Below are positions 1 to 14,877 of a stretch of DNA of 64,000 nucleotides, piece after piece (the stretch's first letter is position 1; every line of letters starts with the position of its first letter). The position numbers were made by a program, and so were the translations under genes. This DNA is from Patagioenas fasciata (Eukaryota; Chordata; Aves; Columbiformes; Columbidae), in assembly GCF_037038585.1 (NCBI RefSeq), contig NC_092524.1, positions 67,506,552 to 67,570,551 on the forward strand, read 5' to 3'. The notes beneath the pieces are model-generated. The model was not told the DNA's origin. It saw only the letters and a list, made by a program, of their open reading frames with translations, and searched no databases.

Positions 1-199
1 AGTGCCAGGGATTAGGGGGTGAGTCACGTGGTCCGCAGTGCTGTGGGCGGGGAGAGAGGGGGCGTGGCCAAGCGCGTGACCTTCCGGGCAGTGGGGTGGG
101 AGGCGGAGCGTGTAACGTCATTCCGCTTCCGCCTGGGCGTTGGGGTGGCGGTGGTGCTGCGGGCCGCCTCTCCGGGCCTGCGCCGCGCTCCCCTCACAG
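1..199 (+). promoter_or_regulatory. MAPK1IP1L: MAPK1IP1L CpG promoter and non-coding exon 1
   Basis: GC- and CpG-rich stretch with a CACGTG E-box at 25-30, a GGGCGGGG Sp1-type box at 45-52, an ETS-type CCTTCCGGG at 80-88 and a CRE-like TAACGTCA at 113-120. No TATA box is seen, which fits a housekeeping promoter. A good splice donor (CAG|GTACCG) lies at 199/200, so exon 1 is taken to end at 199; the transcription start is not determined but probably lies near 120-160. In human the gene SOCS4 lies just upstream in a head-to-head arrangement, so this block may also serve a gene to the left of the window (inference). Confidence 0.65.
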
Positions 200-660
200 G
201 TACCGCCGCACCCCGACCTGCCCGGCCCCGCACCCGCGGCAGGGAGGGCGATCCTCACCGGGGCTGCGGGAGGGAGTGGGGAAGTGGGGGGCTCCATTCC
301 ACACCGCCCGCGGGGAGTGCCGGGCCGCAGCTGCTTCTTCAGCCCCCCAGGAGGGGTGGGCGGGAGGTTCCGCCACCCGGCGGCCGCAGCGTAGGGGGGT
401 GGTGCGGGGGGTCGCGGGCCTCGAGGGGGTGGCAACAGCCAGACCCTGCCGCCTGGGGAGAGCGGGTGGCTCCAGGGTGCCGGTGGCGGCCTAATGGCTG
501 CTGGGACCGGCCTTGTTGGGTCTGCACAGCGCGGGAGGCGCCTTTGGAGCGAATCCTGCGGTACTCTGTGTGACGGTGGTGGCTGCTGTGTCCTGTTTGG
601 GTAAAATACTTGATCGGTTTGTATTTGTGCTGTGTGGCCATCATCTCTAAATGACTGTAT

Positions 661-765
661 AAATGCATGTGGATCATGTATAAATGCATGTGGATCATGT
701 GTAAATGAATGTGGATCATGTGTAAATGAATGTGGATCATGTGTAAACGAATGTGGATCATGTGT
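661..765. repeat. 21-bp tandem repeat, five units
   Basis: Units begin at 661, 682, 703, 724 and 745, all exactly 21 bp apart, with the core ATGTGGATCATGTGTAAA and small changes (GCATG in the first two units, GAATG or CGAATG later). Because 21 is a multiple of three, every frame stays open and yields a repeated Cys-Gly-Ser-Cys peptide. I treat that peptide as a by-product of the repeat. It lies about 460 bp inside MAPK1IP1L intron 1. Confidence 0.9.
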
Positions 766-906
766 AACTCAAAGGTTCTTCACTAAAGAGGGTCTTGGGC
801 AAGTCAGTTCATGAGAAGTTGATGAATTTTATCAAATGTTAATATATTGAAGGTAGCTGACTTGTTGGGAAAGGTAGTGCTGTGTGGTTTCTTGGAGAGA
901 GAAATA

Positions 907-1148
907 CCCTTTTTCCCTGGAAATAAGACAGGGTAGGTATTTTTTCTCCAGAGATGCTTACTCTGTTACATATACAACTGCTTGGACACTATTTAAATTG
1001 ACTCTTAATAAGCTGTAACTAGGGCTTATTTTTGGAGTAGGGCTTATATTTTGAGGAGGATTGTGTTTGGAAGATATATGCTCAAAAATACTGAAAAGTC
1101 ATACTAGGGCTTATTTTTGAGGTAGGTCTTAATTTTGGGGAAACAGGG
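907..1148. mobile_element. TIR DNA transposon remnant (MITE-like), copy A
   Basis: Starts with CCCTTTTTCCCTGGAAATAA after a TA dinucleotide and ends with GTCTTAATTTTGGGGAAACA plus GGG, an imperfect terminal inverted repeat. Internal motifs AGGGCTTATTTTTGGAGTAG and CATACTAGGGCTTATTTTTG are shared with copies at 15040-15425 and 19894-20699. The copy is internally deleted compared with the others. TA flanks suggest a Tc1/mariner-type non-autonomous element; I cannot name the family. Confidence 0.7.
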
Positions 1149-4100
1149 TGCTTACCTGACAGGTTTCATCTCTGAGAAAGAGCTTGTATTGAGATGAGTT
1201 TTATGAAAAACAGCACTGATCTGATGCTGTTCAACCTTATTGTCAGTGGATGTGAGAGCAAACGTAGCTCTTTTTTTTTTTTTTAAACAAAACCAACACA
1301 CCCTGAAACTACCCTCCCCATGACCTGTGGAGACTCATTCTGCAACAACCAGTGGATGATGCAAAAAGGGAGGTGAATATCAAAGTTAGAAAGTGGTTTA
1401 GATACTTTTGAAACTTGAGTCCATCGAGTACATTGTAAAAGTGCCAGTTCAAGATGTGAAAGATGCAGGGAGGTTGTATCCTGAAAAGCAGTTATCCTCA
1501 AAAAGAAGCTTGGTAAAGGAGCAGAAAGGTGTGTGGTTTGGTTTGTCACTTTGAAGCTGGAGCTGGAACATGAGAAACGGTTTTGATGTTTTTGTTGATG
1601 GGAGGGAGCCAAAAAAACCTACAGTCAAGATGTTTGATAGTTGATCACACTCAGGGTCACTATGTTTATTTCCTCCAAAACAAATAAAAATAATTAAGCT
1701 GATAATTCCTGAGTATACAGCTTTGGTAGGAGAACACAGGTATTCTTTAAATAACTCTTACAGCTAGTTCAGAAAGGCTTCTGAAGAATTGATAATTGGA
1801 AACTAAAGCTATAAATGAGGATAACTAATGAGAATGGGTTCTGTAGCTCTCAAGGAAGTTTAAAGGTAGCTGTGGAAGAGAAGTTTTAATTATTCTGAGC
1901 TGCTGAACTGATATATCTTATGTGAGATTCATGGAATAGGTTGGCGTTGACAGGAACAGTCTCTGGCAGTATAGACTCACTATTCCCCCTGATTTTGGAT
2001 CACTGCTGGCACACAAACAAGCTGCCTCAGAAGTTATATATGTTTGCAGGTTCTGGAACCATCTGCTGGTGATGTGACCACCCAAAGTGGTTGGATCTGG
2101 TCTTGGTGAAACTGCGTGGCCTGTTGTGGCTGGGAAGCTAGAACAGGTTACAGTTCCTTATGGCTTGATATTTTACAGGTCTTTCAATAGTTGTTTTTAA
2201 TCTAGTAGTTGATAATGTATAGCAAATGCAGTAACACACATCATTGTGGTTGTCACTCTTAATTAAAATTGTCTGGAAAATATGAAGACTAAAAATTTGA
2301 TTTACCTCCTCTTTTTTCTGGACAAGACAGATGTGGGAAGGAGCAAAAAGATCACCAAATGTCTTGTAGCTACTAATGATATAACTGTTGGGTTGTTTTC
2401 CCTTCGCTCTTTTTACCAGTTGCATTTGTTCTCCCAACAAATAAGCATGCAGGTCAGACTAAAGGATTGCATGGTAGGTAGCGCATCAGTGCAGCTGCTG
2501 AGAAGGCATCAAAGTTGGGGAAAGGCCAGCTATAAGATGTTGATGCTTAATGCCTGAAGGTAGAAGCTGCAGAAATTTGCATATTTTAGAAAACATTTAG
2601 AAGCTATCAAAGATTTGGTCTCTCTTCCATTTTATCTGTATAGCTCTGGGTAGTTAGACTTATGTGGGCAGAAATCTTGTTGTAGATGAGGTTATGCTGG
2701 TAGGAATTAGTCATGTTACGGTGACAAAAGAACCTCTTTGCTGACGGAGCCGTGCCACCTCGTGGAGATGCAGCAGAGCCTGTTGCATCTAGAAAGAGGT
2801 GGGGTTTTTTTCCTGTGTTTGAAAGATGATCTGGAGACAGAAACTAAATCTGGCTCATCAAGTGTTTGAAAAATGTCATACAATGAAAAAAAATGAAAGC
2901 AATTGATGCTTAGTTTTGCATAGCTTTTGTGAAAGAAAGAAGTGTTTGGGACAGCTTGGTCCTTAAGGACTAAAGATGGATAAAAGCCAGGAAAGGCAAG
3001 AGCGTGGGGAAAAAAAGCAACTGCAGCTGTCAGGCTCTGTTGGGCTGGATGTGAGCAGAGAGGGTTTCGAGCTGAAAACCACCGTGGAGCTGTTTGATTG
3101 TAGAAGCTGGTGAGTAGGGCGGACTTAGTGCACCACACATAGCACCTCACTTCCAGGAATGGGGTTTCCAAAGACTTCTCTGAAAATCACCACTTGGTCT
3201 TGAAGGCTGTGGGCAGGATTTGCATCCTGCTGCTGTGTCCGAGTGCTTCCCAGTCCTCCAGCCCACAGCACGGAGCCCGGCAGGCTCCCGTCTCACCCAC
3301 CTGCTGTTAATTTTTGTTAGCAGCTTGTGGAGGACCCTGGTCTGAAGATGTTGCCGTGTATGATTTTTGGATAGGTGCAGTGGAAGCCCTTCACACCCTC
3401 CCATCGCTCTTCAGGATAAAGGATGAGAGAGATGCTCCTAGATGTCTTTTTTTTTGCAGACATCAGTCTTTTCTTTCCATTGCTTTAGTTTCGCACTTGT
3501 GGCCAAGTGTCTTCTTGGAGGTGGCAGAGAAACGGTGCCCAGAGCAGCTACCCTGGAGCTGGCAGGCTCGGTGCTTCTGGAAGGCTGGGGATGCTTCCAG
3601 GGGTGGTAGCCTTTGGAAAACAAAGGAAATCTTATCTTGCAGCGCAATGGATGTGAGCAAGACTCCAGTTTGAATGCTGGCAGTTCTGTAGTCTTTCTAC
3701 TCCCTGCCAAATTAACCGAAACTCCTGAACCCTCCTTCTTCCACTCGTTCTTTCTTCCCCACAACGACAGGAAAGAACAATTTGAAGTAGAGTTTAAATG
3801 TGACCAGACAGATGTCTGTTCCATGAATCAGCTTTTTCTGCTGTTATCAGTGCTTGTGCAGCGTTCTTCTAGGCAAGCTTCTAGAGAAAATGGGAGTCCA
3901 TTTGTTATTAACTCTCCCAACTCTAAAAATTTAATCAAGGCACCGCTCAGTACAATTTTCTGAAATCTTGAGCACACGCGTGGCCAGTGGGGACTTCAAA
4001 ATGGGGTTACTTGGAGATCTTCTGTCTGACACTGTCTCTGAGTCTAGTTTGCAAGCACATGGATGCCTTGGGCAATACTTCTACAAATATAATTGATATT

Positions 4101-5268
4101 TCTGTAAGGTTTTGATTGAAATTCTTTATACTAGTGTTGAGCAACTTGAATACAGATTCTAGATTTAAGTACGAATTAGTTCATATATTGTCTGAATGTG
4201 TCGAAGGGTAATTTGCGTTTTTTTTATTAAATGAAGGTGTCAGTAACCAGATTAAATGTGTGTTTAAAACCCATCCCTGAAGTGGGCCGTCCTGTCTGCA
4301 AGAGGGTCCTTGACGTGCTTGGCATTGACTCAGTTATGCCAAATGTTGCCAACAAATGTTGCTCTAGTCTGCTTGCCAAAGTAAAAAACGCCACTCAATC
4401 TCATTATAAGCAATGCTTGACTACACTTTCTTTCTTAAATCATGCAGCAGAGTTGTTTCTTTAATTTCCGTGGCACAGACAGAGTTTGAAATTATCTGCT
4501 GATAAATATTGGGGATTTTTATTGATATTTTGTAGGCAGGCCTGTTTCAATTTATCGCTGCTTTGACTTGAATTTACTACTCTGTGTCCCTTTTGTGACA
4601 GATCGTGGGATTTTCTTCCGAGTTCTCCTTCAGGTCTGTTTCCTCACTTCCTTCTCTCCCTTGCAGCATATGTTCTAGCTGCTTCTGTGGGCTTTTTTCA
4701 GTCTCTTGTAGATCTGTTTTTCAGTTGGTCTTATCCCATCTCTCCATCTGCCGAAAGAAAGGATGATTCTCTTGGCCTGCTTTGGTGTTGCTTTTCGATA
4801 ACCTGTTTTGTTGTTTCGTTTATGAAAGCATTTACGTGTGCACTTATGTAAAAACTTATTTTTCTACTTGTCTCTATATTAATGATTTTTTTTTTCCTTT
4901 ATTTTGTGGGTTATATAAATAGCTTCTGTGTCTGTATATGTAAGTTGAACTACAGTGCCACCAAAAAGCACATACCAACTTCTGACTATTATTGAGTATG
5001 GTTCCTTGCAAAAACTAGCAAACTCTTTTAGCATAAGAGGTTTCTATTAGGGAGAAATGAAGTTTTATCTGGTAGATGTCTCTTGAACAGCTGAGCTGTT
5101 AGTAAGAGGAGCATAAACCACTTTTCTGATGTAGTTCCATTGGTTTATCAACTTTAAACAGTCATTGATCTGAAAAGCGTATGTCATCTGATACAGAAGC
5201 TCAGGATTTTTACTTGAATGAACTACTGCTGCTATAAGCCAACGTTGGAGCTTTAAGAAACCTTTGGA

Positions 5269-5347
5269 TTCATTTAAATTATTATTTCTTAAAAGGTTTA
5301 TTTAAATTATTAGGTATTTCTTAAAGGGTTTATTTAAATTATTAGGT
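5269..5347. repeat. A/T-rich tandem repeat
   Basis: About two and a half copies of a unit of roughly 30 bp containing GGTTTATTTAAATTATTA and TTTCTTAAAGG. Intronic, with no function apparent. Confidence 0.75.
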
Positions 5348-5459
5348 GTAATTTGATAAATTAACTGTGTTTTCACAGGGGGCTGGGTTGCTTGGTATGG
5401 TCATAAATAACTTGGTAAATGAGATGGGCAGTGTCTTGTTGATATGAAGCTGTTCAGGA

Positions 5460-6190
5460 AGGTAAGGATTAGGTAATAAAATGGCAGCTATAATTCAATA
5501 TTGATAAATCTGAGGTAATTCAGAGTAGATAAATGTAGAGTGGTGCATATAATTTCATATACAAAATGATGGGCTGACCTTTAACACTGAAGAATGAAAT
5601 ATTCCCACAAAAGTGTCAGTTCTGTAGTGATCAAAAAGCAGATGAAACATTAAGAAGTATTAGGAAGGAAATAGAAGACAAACCAGAACATAATTATGAA
5701 ACTGCATAAATCAATAGTTGTCCCACATCTTGAATTCTCTGCGGTTCTTTCTTGTCAGTCGTCTCAAATGATACAAAAGAATTGAAACAGCCTCAAAGAG
5801 AAGCAGTGAGAATAATCAAAGGTGTGGAAGAGCCGCTGCACAAGGATCAGTGAAATAACCCACAGAAGGAACAGCTGAAGGAAAGTGCTAAAAATCTGTA
5901 GACTAATGAGCAACATGGGCAGGGTGGATAAGAACAGACTTACTGATTTTTCTCAGCTTCAAGAATGAAGGAGCAACAACGGGAGTTGGGAAAATCCAAA
6001 TTTAGAACCAGAAAGAAGGTGCCCTTTTGGGCAACAAATAGCAGCCCCATGGATTTCCTCGCCAAGGGATGTTGTAGGTACAAGCGAAGGAACTAGACGT
6101 GTTTGTAGAAAATCAACTCTTGGAGGGTTCCATAGAAATTGCCTCCAATTTAGGAAGTCTCTGAGCTTGGAATCATTGAAGTGTTGGGAT
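5460..6190 (+). mobile_element. Old, diverged CR1-like LINE fragment
   Basis: The stretch reads like an aged CR1 3' region. A run resembling 'GAATTGAAACAGCCTC...GAGAATAATCAAAGGTGTGGAA' sits where younger CR1 copies have 'GAACTGCTGGAGAGAGTCC...AAGATGCTGAAGGGAGTGGA'. This is followed by a 'GGGATGTTGTAGGTAC' segment typical of the CR1 tail region. It is far more diverged than the other CR1 copies here, so the edges are soft. Confidence 0.5.
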
Positions 6191-6828
6191 GTCATTCCCT
6201 TTTTGTTTTTCCCTACTGTTATTGCTGAAGATAAAATGAGATGCTGAGCTAAAGAGCCACTTGTTCTGATCTAGTACTGCCTTCAGATCAGGGAGTTGTG
6301 TAGATTACAATAAATACAGTTTCAGAGAAGACTCTAGATTCTATGTGCATTATTTATACTGTGTAATTTTTAATGGAGTATATAAATCTATTTGTTAGAG
6401 GCTATATGTACAAACCTCTGAGACCAGTCTCTGTGTCAAAAATCAAGTCTTCATCATCAACAAGGGACAATAGGGATTTATTTTTCATGGGGATCAGCTT
6501 GGCAGTGGTATTTGAACTCTCACATTTTGCACTTTTTCCTCCTCTTTCATTCCTCTCCATCTCCTGTGCTCTCCCCTAAAACCTCCTGGCTGCCCTGGGG
6601 CATGTCCACCTGGCTAATAAAGAGTGACAAAGCCAGTCGGTGTTCGTTGTGAAGTTCTAGAAAGCTCTGAGTGCTGTGGTTGCATTCATGAAAAGGTAGC
6701 AGAAGGTGCCTGTTTTCAGTGTTTCTTGTTGAGAGGTTAGAAGTTAGGTCAGCATTACTTATGACTTTGCCATGTCTATGTTCAGTGAAGTCTGGCTTGC
6801 TGGAGTTGGTGAATGTAAATAAGAGCAT

Positions 6829-7010
6829 CAAAGAATCATTTTGCTTGGGAAAGACCTTTAAGATAGAGTCTAAGCCTTAACCTTACTGTGGCACTAAACC
6901 ACATCACTAAGAACTTCATCTCCACGTCTTTTAAACCCCTCCAGGGATGGTGACTTGACTGCCCTGGGCAGCCTGTTCCAGTGCCAGTACCTTTGTTATG
7001 TTCTGAAATA
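6829..7010 (-). mobile_element. CR1 LINE 3' fragment, antisense
   Basis: Read on the minus strand this is the usual CR1 3' end: the reverse of AGAATCATTTTGCTTGGGAA at one edge and the GGGCAGCCTGTTCCAGTGCC segment (here in reverse orientation, CTGCCCTGGGCAGCCTGTTC) inside. Moderately diverged and 5'-truncated, as is normal for CR1. Confidence 0.75.
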
Positions 7011-7449
7011 ATTGGAAGATAAAGCATCAGCGAACTATAGTTCTCTTATATCAATAAGATTTGCGTGGGGTTTTAAGCAGCCTGCCATAATTCTGAGTCC
7101 CGGTTTAGAAGAGAAAACTTTGCAGGCATCACCGTCTGGGTCGGCTGCCTACTCGCTATGAATATTTGAAATATTTTCTTCTTTGTGTGACCCAGTTACA
7201 TGATGTGTCGGTCCTGTCTGAGATGAGATGGGTAGAGGCTGAAGACTTAACTTTTCCTGAGAACTTTAGCAAGAGGAAAGTATTTGGTAGCACATATTAA
7301 ATCAAAGCTGCTGCTAAGAGGCACCACCAGTTCAACACGTACTGTGTTTTGAATGAGACAAAGCTAGACTTTGTCTCATGAACTCTTGCTTGAAAAACCT
7401 TTATTATTTTCAACAAATTTCACTTTATCTTACCTTACTTTTCAGCAAA

Positions 7450-9478
<2,029 letters not shown>

Positions 9479-12090
9479 AAACATTCTGGGCAACAAAATA
9501 CTGTAGCTTTCCACCTTCATCCACTACTTACAGAGATTTTTACAGTTTTTGTTTCAGTGATGTTTGGGGCTATGAAGAATACTCGCCTCTTGTATGTGCA
9601 TTTGAGGTATGAAGGAGCAGTTTGCATCAATTTACCTTGCTCATATGCTGGCATAATTGGTTGGCTCATAAAATGAATTATGAAGAGCAGAAATAAAACC
9701 TAACATCTGTGGTTCTTACGTTGGCAAGTATTCCCTGGAAAAATGGGAATTGCCAAGTAAGGATTATAAAGAATCAGGCCCAAGGACTTCAAAAAAGTTC
9801 TTAAATTTCCGTGAATGCTTTAAGTCTTGTTGCCAGACTCGTGCTGGTCACTGAATGGGTGGATAGTCATATTTGATCCGATTTCAGGTTATTCTAAAAT
9901 GTCACTAAAAAGCGTTTCGAGGTTTTTGTCAAGAAATCTAATTTTTGACCACGCTACAGTCATTCGAACTAAAGAGACGCAGAGCATGTGAACTTGAAGG
10001 TTTTCTCAGCATTTTGTATATACTCAAAGCGATTGCTCGGTCTGGGACTGCGGAAGAGAAGAGACACATTTGAAACACTCGGTCCAAGTCGTCAGCACAC
10101 TGTTGTTCACAAACAGGCGTTTATGTGCAAATTAACTAAATAACCTGGATGTGCAGTTAACTTTGAATCAACAAATGTGAGTTGTATGCATGCCGATGAG
10201 GACATCGTTTTGCCGGTTCTCATTCTGTGGTGGTTGAAAGTTTGGCTTGGTCTGTGTAAAAAGGACCCGATTCCCACGTAGATAAGGTACTTCCCTGTTT
10301 CTAACCCGGGTTCTAGTCATTTAGAATTGGACTTTGCAAAACTCAGCAGACTTTTTCAGAGTCCCTGGAAACTGAACTTGAGCGTAAAAGATCAAAACAA
10401 ACAACCCCAACCTGACATTCCCTTCCCAGCTTGGCATTTAGTTCTAGCAGCTACAAAGATCCGTCCAGTTGAGAACGAGGAGGTCTCGTTGGAGCTCCGC
10501 TGGATGTTGTAATTATTGTAACGGGGAGAATCCTCCGTTCTCAACTGGGTGTCTCATACCTCACCGAGTAAGTGTCATTTGGGAGTCCCTGAATGTCTAG
10601 AAGCCTGCGCACTGCCGTAAGTTATCTTATTCTTGCCATATCTGTGCAAAGAGCACACAAGGGGTTCGCTGCGACGCTGGTTTAGCGTTGCCAAGACACA
10701 GCCACGTGTCGGCGACGGTTTCTGCCATTTTCATGGTGCTTCGTAGCCCAAACTTTGACCACGGACAGTTTGTTTTGTCCCCAGCTGGGGGTATCCTCAC
10801 TTAGCCTCTGCAGGTAGAATTAGGCACAAATGTTTGCTTAACGCGCTAGCTCGTTAGGGAGTCTTTGTATCATGGAACTGTGAAAGCGAGTTCATTCTTT
10901 TGCAGTACCTTGTCGTGGCTTCCTGCATGCGTGTGTTGGACTTCTTAAAGAAAACAAATGGGGTGAGCTGGTGGTGACGTTTGTGAGTAGTCTTGTCCTT
11001 TATGGCGAAGTCCTGCAATAATTTTTGCAGAAGAAAACGGTCAGCTTAGCTGTGGCTGGTTTAATCTAATGTCATGAAAGCTAATAGCAAAGGTATGTGT
11101 ATTTTTTTGTTTGTTTGTTTTAGGAAGACAATACCCAAGCTGAACAAAAATACCATTTCAGCTTAAAGCAGAGCATCTGTAACCCTAGAAATAGGGACCA
11201 AAAGTCCAAGCCTTCATTAACCTTAAGCCCCAGTTTCTCCCCCAAACAACAAATTTAGCTTTGATCTTGGCAAGACGGACTAAAAATAAACACAGATCAT
11301 TGACCGCATTTGCTCAAGTGCTTCTTTTTTGTGATACCTGCAGCCTTAGGTTATGCACCAATGTGATGAAAACACATTTATTCCAAATGAATGGCTCATG
11401 CAGCAGCAGCGCTCCAGTCTGAGATTGCACTGGCCGGATGTCTTGGCGGGGAACAGAAGAGGCAGGAAAGGGTAAAGCAAACGTAGCAAATGATGATTTT
11501 TGGAAAGGGCATTTGTGAAAGTAACTAGACTTCTAGGTTCTTCCTGAAATAGGCAGGATTTATTACTGGAACACTTAGGCTAAAATTCAGTATATATGGG
11601 ATGTTTTTTCAATGTATATTCGTATTTCTTGAGGTCATGAGAACTGTTTCATAACCCCTTTGTTTTTGTGAGCAAAGTTCTTTGCATAGCAGTGAAAAGG
11701 GTATATACCTGTTAATCTATTGTGTAAAAACTCAAGGTGTCACTATATACCGTGTAGTAACTTTATCACGTTATGTCAAGTGTGAGCAACTTCTGGCCTG
11801 AAGCTTTTGCAATGGAATTTGTACATTTCTATGCATCATTTGAGTTAAATTGCTGAGAAGTTCATTTTGACTTGTGCTTTGAGATCGACATACTGCATTT
11901 GTTTACAATATGGAATATAAGCAATCACATCTTTAAAGTATAGATTATCACCTGCTGCTGTATTTTCTTTAGATGAAACAAATATTGCTGTATGATAGTG
12001 AGAAGCTATAAATACAGGATTTGATATTTTTTTGAAAATGCTGTCACTTTTGTATAAGATTAGACATTAAACGTATTTTCAAGACTGTTG
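9479..12090 (+). other. MAPK1IP1L: Probable long 3' UTR of MAPK1IP1L
   Basis: After the stop at 9476-9478 there is no further exon that fits. The region is largely free of recognisable repeats, unlike the DNA beyond it. An ATTAAA at 12066-12071 followed by GTTGTGTTTACTGTTTTT is a good poly(A) signal with a GU-rich downstream element. Human MAPK1IP1L also has a multi-kilobase 3' UTR. An AATAAA near 9692 could give a short form. The extent is an inference. Confidence 0.5.
12066..12071 (+). terminator. MAPK1IP1L: Candidate MAPK1IP1L poly(A) signal ATTAAA
   Basis: ATTAAA followed about 20 bp later by a G/U-rich tract, the usual layout of a vertebrate cleavage site. Chosen as distal site because repeat-rich intergenic DNA starts further right. 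Confidence 0.45.
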
Positions 12091-13104
12091 TGTTTACTGT
12101 TTTTCAATTTCTGCTTTTGACATGCTTGTGTAGACTTTTGCCTTGAATGAATAGTAAAAATAGGACGTCCTTGATTTGCAACGACTGAATATAAAATCAG
12201 AATTGCTTGACTTCTGTGTTTTTCCTCTTCCTTTTGTGACTTTTTGCAGCCTGTGCATGAGGCACATCAGGTGCAGATGTGACCATTGCTGTTGGTAGCA
12301 CGTCGGCCTCAGGTGTTGCCTGTTCACAAACCACCTTGTTCATTAAGAGACAACAAAGTCTCGTCTTGTTTGTTCTAGAGGAGGAATGGGACTTAATGTT
12401 TTAGCTGTGAAGAGCGTGGTGGGTGTTTCCCTGGCTCTGAACAAACCCTGCACTAGATTGACACGTGTGGATGCGGTAAGTGACCCGCACACCAGTGTTT
12501 TTAGAGGTTTATCAGGAGTTTGCGATAGGGTGGGTAACAGTGTTTGAGAAACTCAGGGGTTTGACAGTGGTGTGAACTACAGAATCTGAGCATCTCTCAT
12601 CGCTGCATTTACATTCTTTGGATCTTGCAGAACGGTTCACACTGAACTGGTCAGAGCTGCATTTGTCCACACCTTCGCCCTTTCAGACAGGTAAAAACAG
12701 CAGCAGCCGGCAGTAAAGAGTGGAAACAGAAATATTTATCCACTTTAAGGCTTAGAAACCAAGTTTTCTTAGACTGTGCACCAAATGTAACCCTTTCACC
12801 TGTTAGCAGAACAATCCAACGCATGGGCATTTATTTTCACAGTGTTCAGCTGTGAGGTTGCCCGCTGCCTGGTGTTCCTCATGTGAATTCTCTCTTGCAG
12901 CTCTTTTGTGTTGGTAGAGATGAAGACGTGACCCCATTATGTTAATTGTTGGCTGCCCTGCAGACCCAAAAACCTTAAATTGAATTTTTTGGGGGGGAGG
13001 CATCTGACAAGTGATACTTCCCCACAGAATTCTTAGGGGAGTGGTTAGTTTTTAAAAACTATTCTGGGGCCTTGTGAAGCGGTGAGTACGTGGATGGTTA
13101 GATG

Positions 13105-13604
13105 GTGTGGGATGCGGCAGTTCTGGTCTGCAATTGTCAGCAGAAGGACAAGGAATTACTGGAGAGAGTCCATGGGAGGGACACAAAGATGCTGAGGGGT
13201 CTGGAGCATCTTTGTGATGAGGAGACACTGAGAGAGCTGGGGCTGTTCAGCTGGAGAAGAGAAGCTGAGAGGGATCTGATCAATGGGATCAATATCTCAG
13301 GGTGGGTGTCAGAGGATGGACCAGACTCTGTTCAGTGGTGCCCAACGCCAGGGTGAGGGGCAACGGGCACAGACTGAAACACAGGAGGCTCCATCTGAAC
13401 ATGAGGAGAAACTTCTTTGCTGGGAGGTGCCAGAGCCTGGCCCAGGCTGCCCAGAGCGGGTGTGGAGTCTCCTTCTCTGAGACATTCAAACCCGCCTGGA
13501 CCCACCTGTGTGATCTGCTCTGGGACCCTGCGTGAGCAGGGGGGTTGGACTGGGGGATCTACAGAGGTCCCTTCAACGCCAACCACTCTGTGATTCTGTG
13601 ATTG
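13105..13604 (+). mobile_element. CR1 LINE 3' fragment
   Basis: Sense CR1 running from the end of the reverse-transcriptase region (GAATTACTGGAGAGAGTCCA, GAGAGAGCTGGGGCTGTTCA) through the 3' UTR to the octamer tail TCTGTGATTCTGTGATT. A closely related piece at 20228-20512 shares its GTTCAGTGGTGCCCAACGCC segment, so these two belong to the same subfamily. Confidence 0.9.
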
Positions 13605-14877
13605 TGAAGGAGGTGCCTAAACTCTCCAGACAAATTCAGACCCATTTCTGTGCACAGGCATTGATTCACTGACCAGCTGGTTCAAAACTGCCTCCCTGCT
13701 GTCCGTGGGGTGGGATGTCGATGTTAAGATTGGCTTTAGTCTGTGTAGTAAGAGCCCTTGGGCATCTAAGTAAGGACAAAACCTTTCATAGATGTTCTTT
13801 CACGGTCTGAGGAAGGAGAACGAGTAGTAGACGTGACCTTTGCGTACTTCATCTTGGATCAAGGTGGTTTTCCTCTGCCCTCACAATTCAGTGGAATTGA
13901 GTTGATGTCACAAGGTGCCTTCACACACCCGCTAAACTGACGACAGCAGGGTAAAATGATCTTTTTTTGCTCACTCTACCTGCAAAATCTTTCAGGTATG
14001 TGGGAGATGGGCCATTCCACGCTGGGTGCAGCAAGGCTGCGCTGGTCAAAGCAGGTAATTTAGCTTCAGAGGTCAGCTGATTGAATTGAAAATGGAAGAA
14101 CAGGGACTTTGTACCCTCTGTGTAGCACATTATGAGTTACACTACACCTAGATAAGTAAAAAGGGATTGTCAATGTAATAGCATAATTCAAGCCCTTTGG
14201 TTCTGTAGTATCACTTTCCAAAGGGCACCCTCCCTGTTAAATGAGAGATGCAGACATAAGCCAGCAATTCTTGGTTCTGTCCTCTCTCCAGCTCTCCCAG
14301 GGAAGGTTTGTGCTGCAGTCACCCAGCACACGCCTTTGGGTTTCGTTTCAGCTCCTTGTTCTCTTGTCTGCACGAGATCTTACCTGCTCTCACAGGTTCG
14401 TGTGATTCAGGGAGGGAATTCTTGGAACATGTCACCTTTCAGCTCTTACATCAAGCTGTGCCATCACTTGTTTCACCTGGCAGTAGTGATGGCTTAATAT
14501 ATAACTTAATATATCTCCTCCCTCTGCCACCACCCTGTTATCTTCAAACCAGTTGCTTCTGATACAATCCCAGTACATCCCACAGACACCAAATAATGTA
14601 AATGGGGCTGTGGCCTCGGTGAGGAGATGCTGGTGTTGGGCTGTTTGTCAGTGGGAGGAAGCTCGTCCAGAAGAGGAGCTTTAATTTCATGCTTAGTAGA
14701 GGAAATTATCTCTCTGAGCTAGAGAGGGATCCTAGGGAGGATGAGATTTAAATTATTAAAGGTTGGGTTGTGGGGAGAGTTTGGGTCAAGGTTGGGGACC
14801 CTGCTGTGCTTTATCCTGTTACCAGCTGTTTCCAAGTGACCTTTAGGCTGGAGCCAGCATTAGTATAAAATGGGGGG

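Larger units (their letters stand above)
200..7445 (+). other. MAPK1IP1L: MAPK1IP1L intron 1
   Basis: Long first intron between the donor at 200 and the acceptor ending at 7445 (TTTTCAG). It holds a 21-bp tandem repeat (661-765), a TIR DNA transposon remnant (907-1148), an A/T-rich tandem repeat near 5270-5347, an old CR1-like stretch (about 5460-6190) and a CR1 3' fragment (6829-7010). I see no convincing coding exon in the rest; the open frames at 2.1-4.5 kb have no flanking splice logic and no recognisable protein. Confidence 0.6.

Noticed and set aside
632-814. Cys-rich repeated peptide (CGSCVNE units)
   Set aside because: Product of a 21-bp tandem repeat in an intron; no start context or conservation.
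2716-3824. Several 80-150 codon frames in MAPK1IP1L intron 1
   Set aside because: Overlapping on both strands, no recognisable protein and no matching splice sites in phase with MAPK1IP1L.
11100-11160. Acceptor-like TTTGTTTGTTTTAG followed by GAAGACAATACC as another MAPK1IP1L exon
   Set aside because: The exon at 9467-9478 already gives the conserved short C-terminus and stop; this one would add an unrelated tail.
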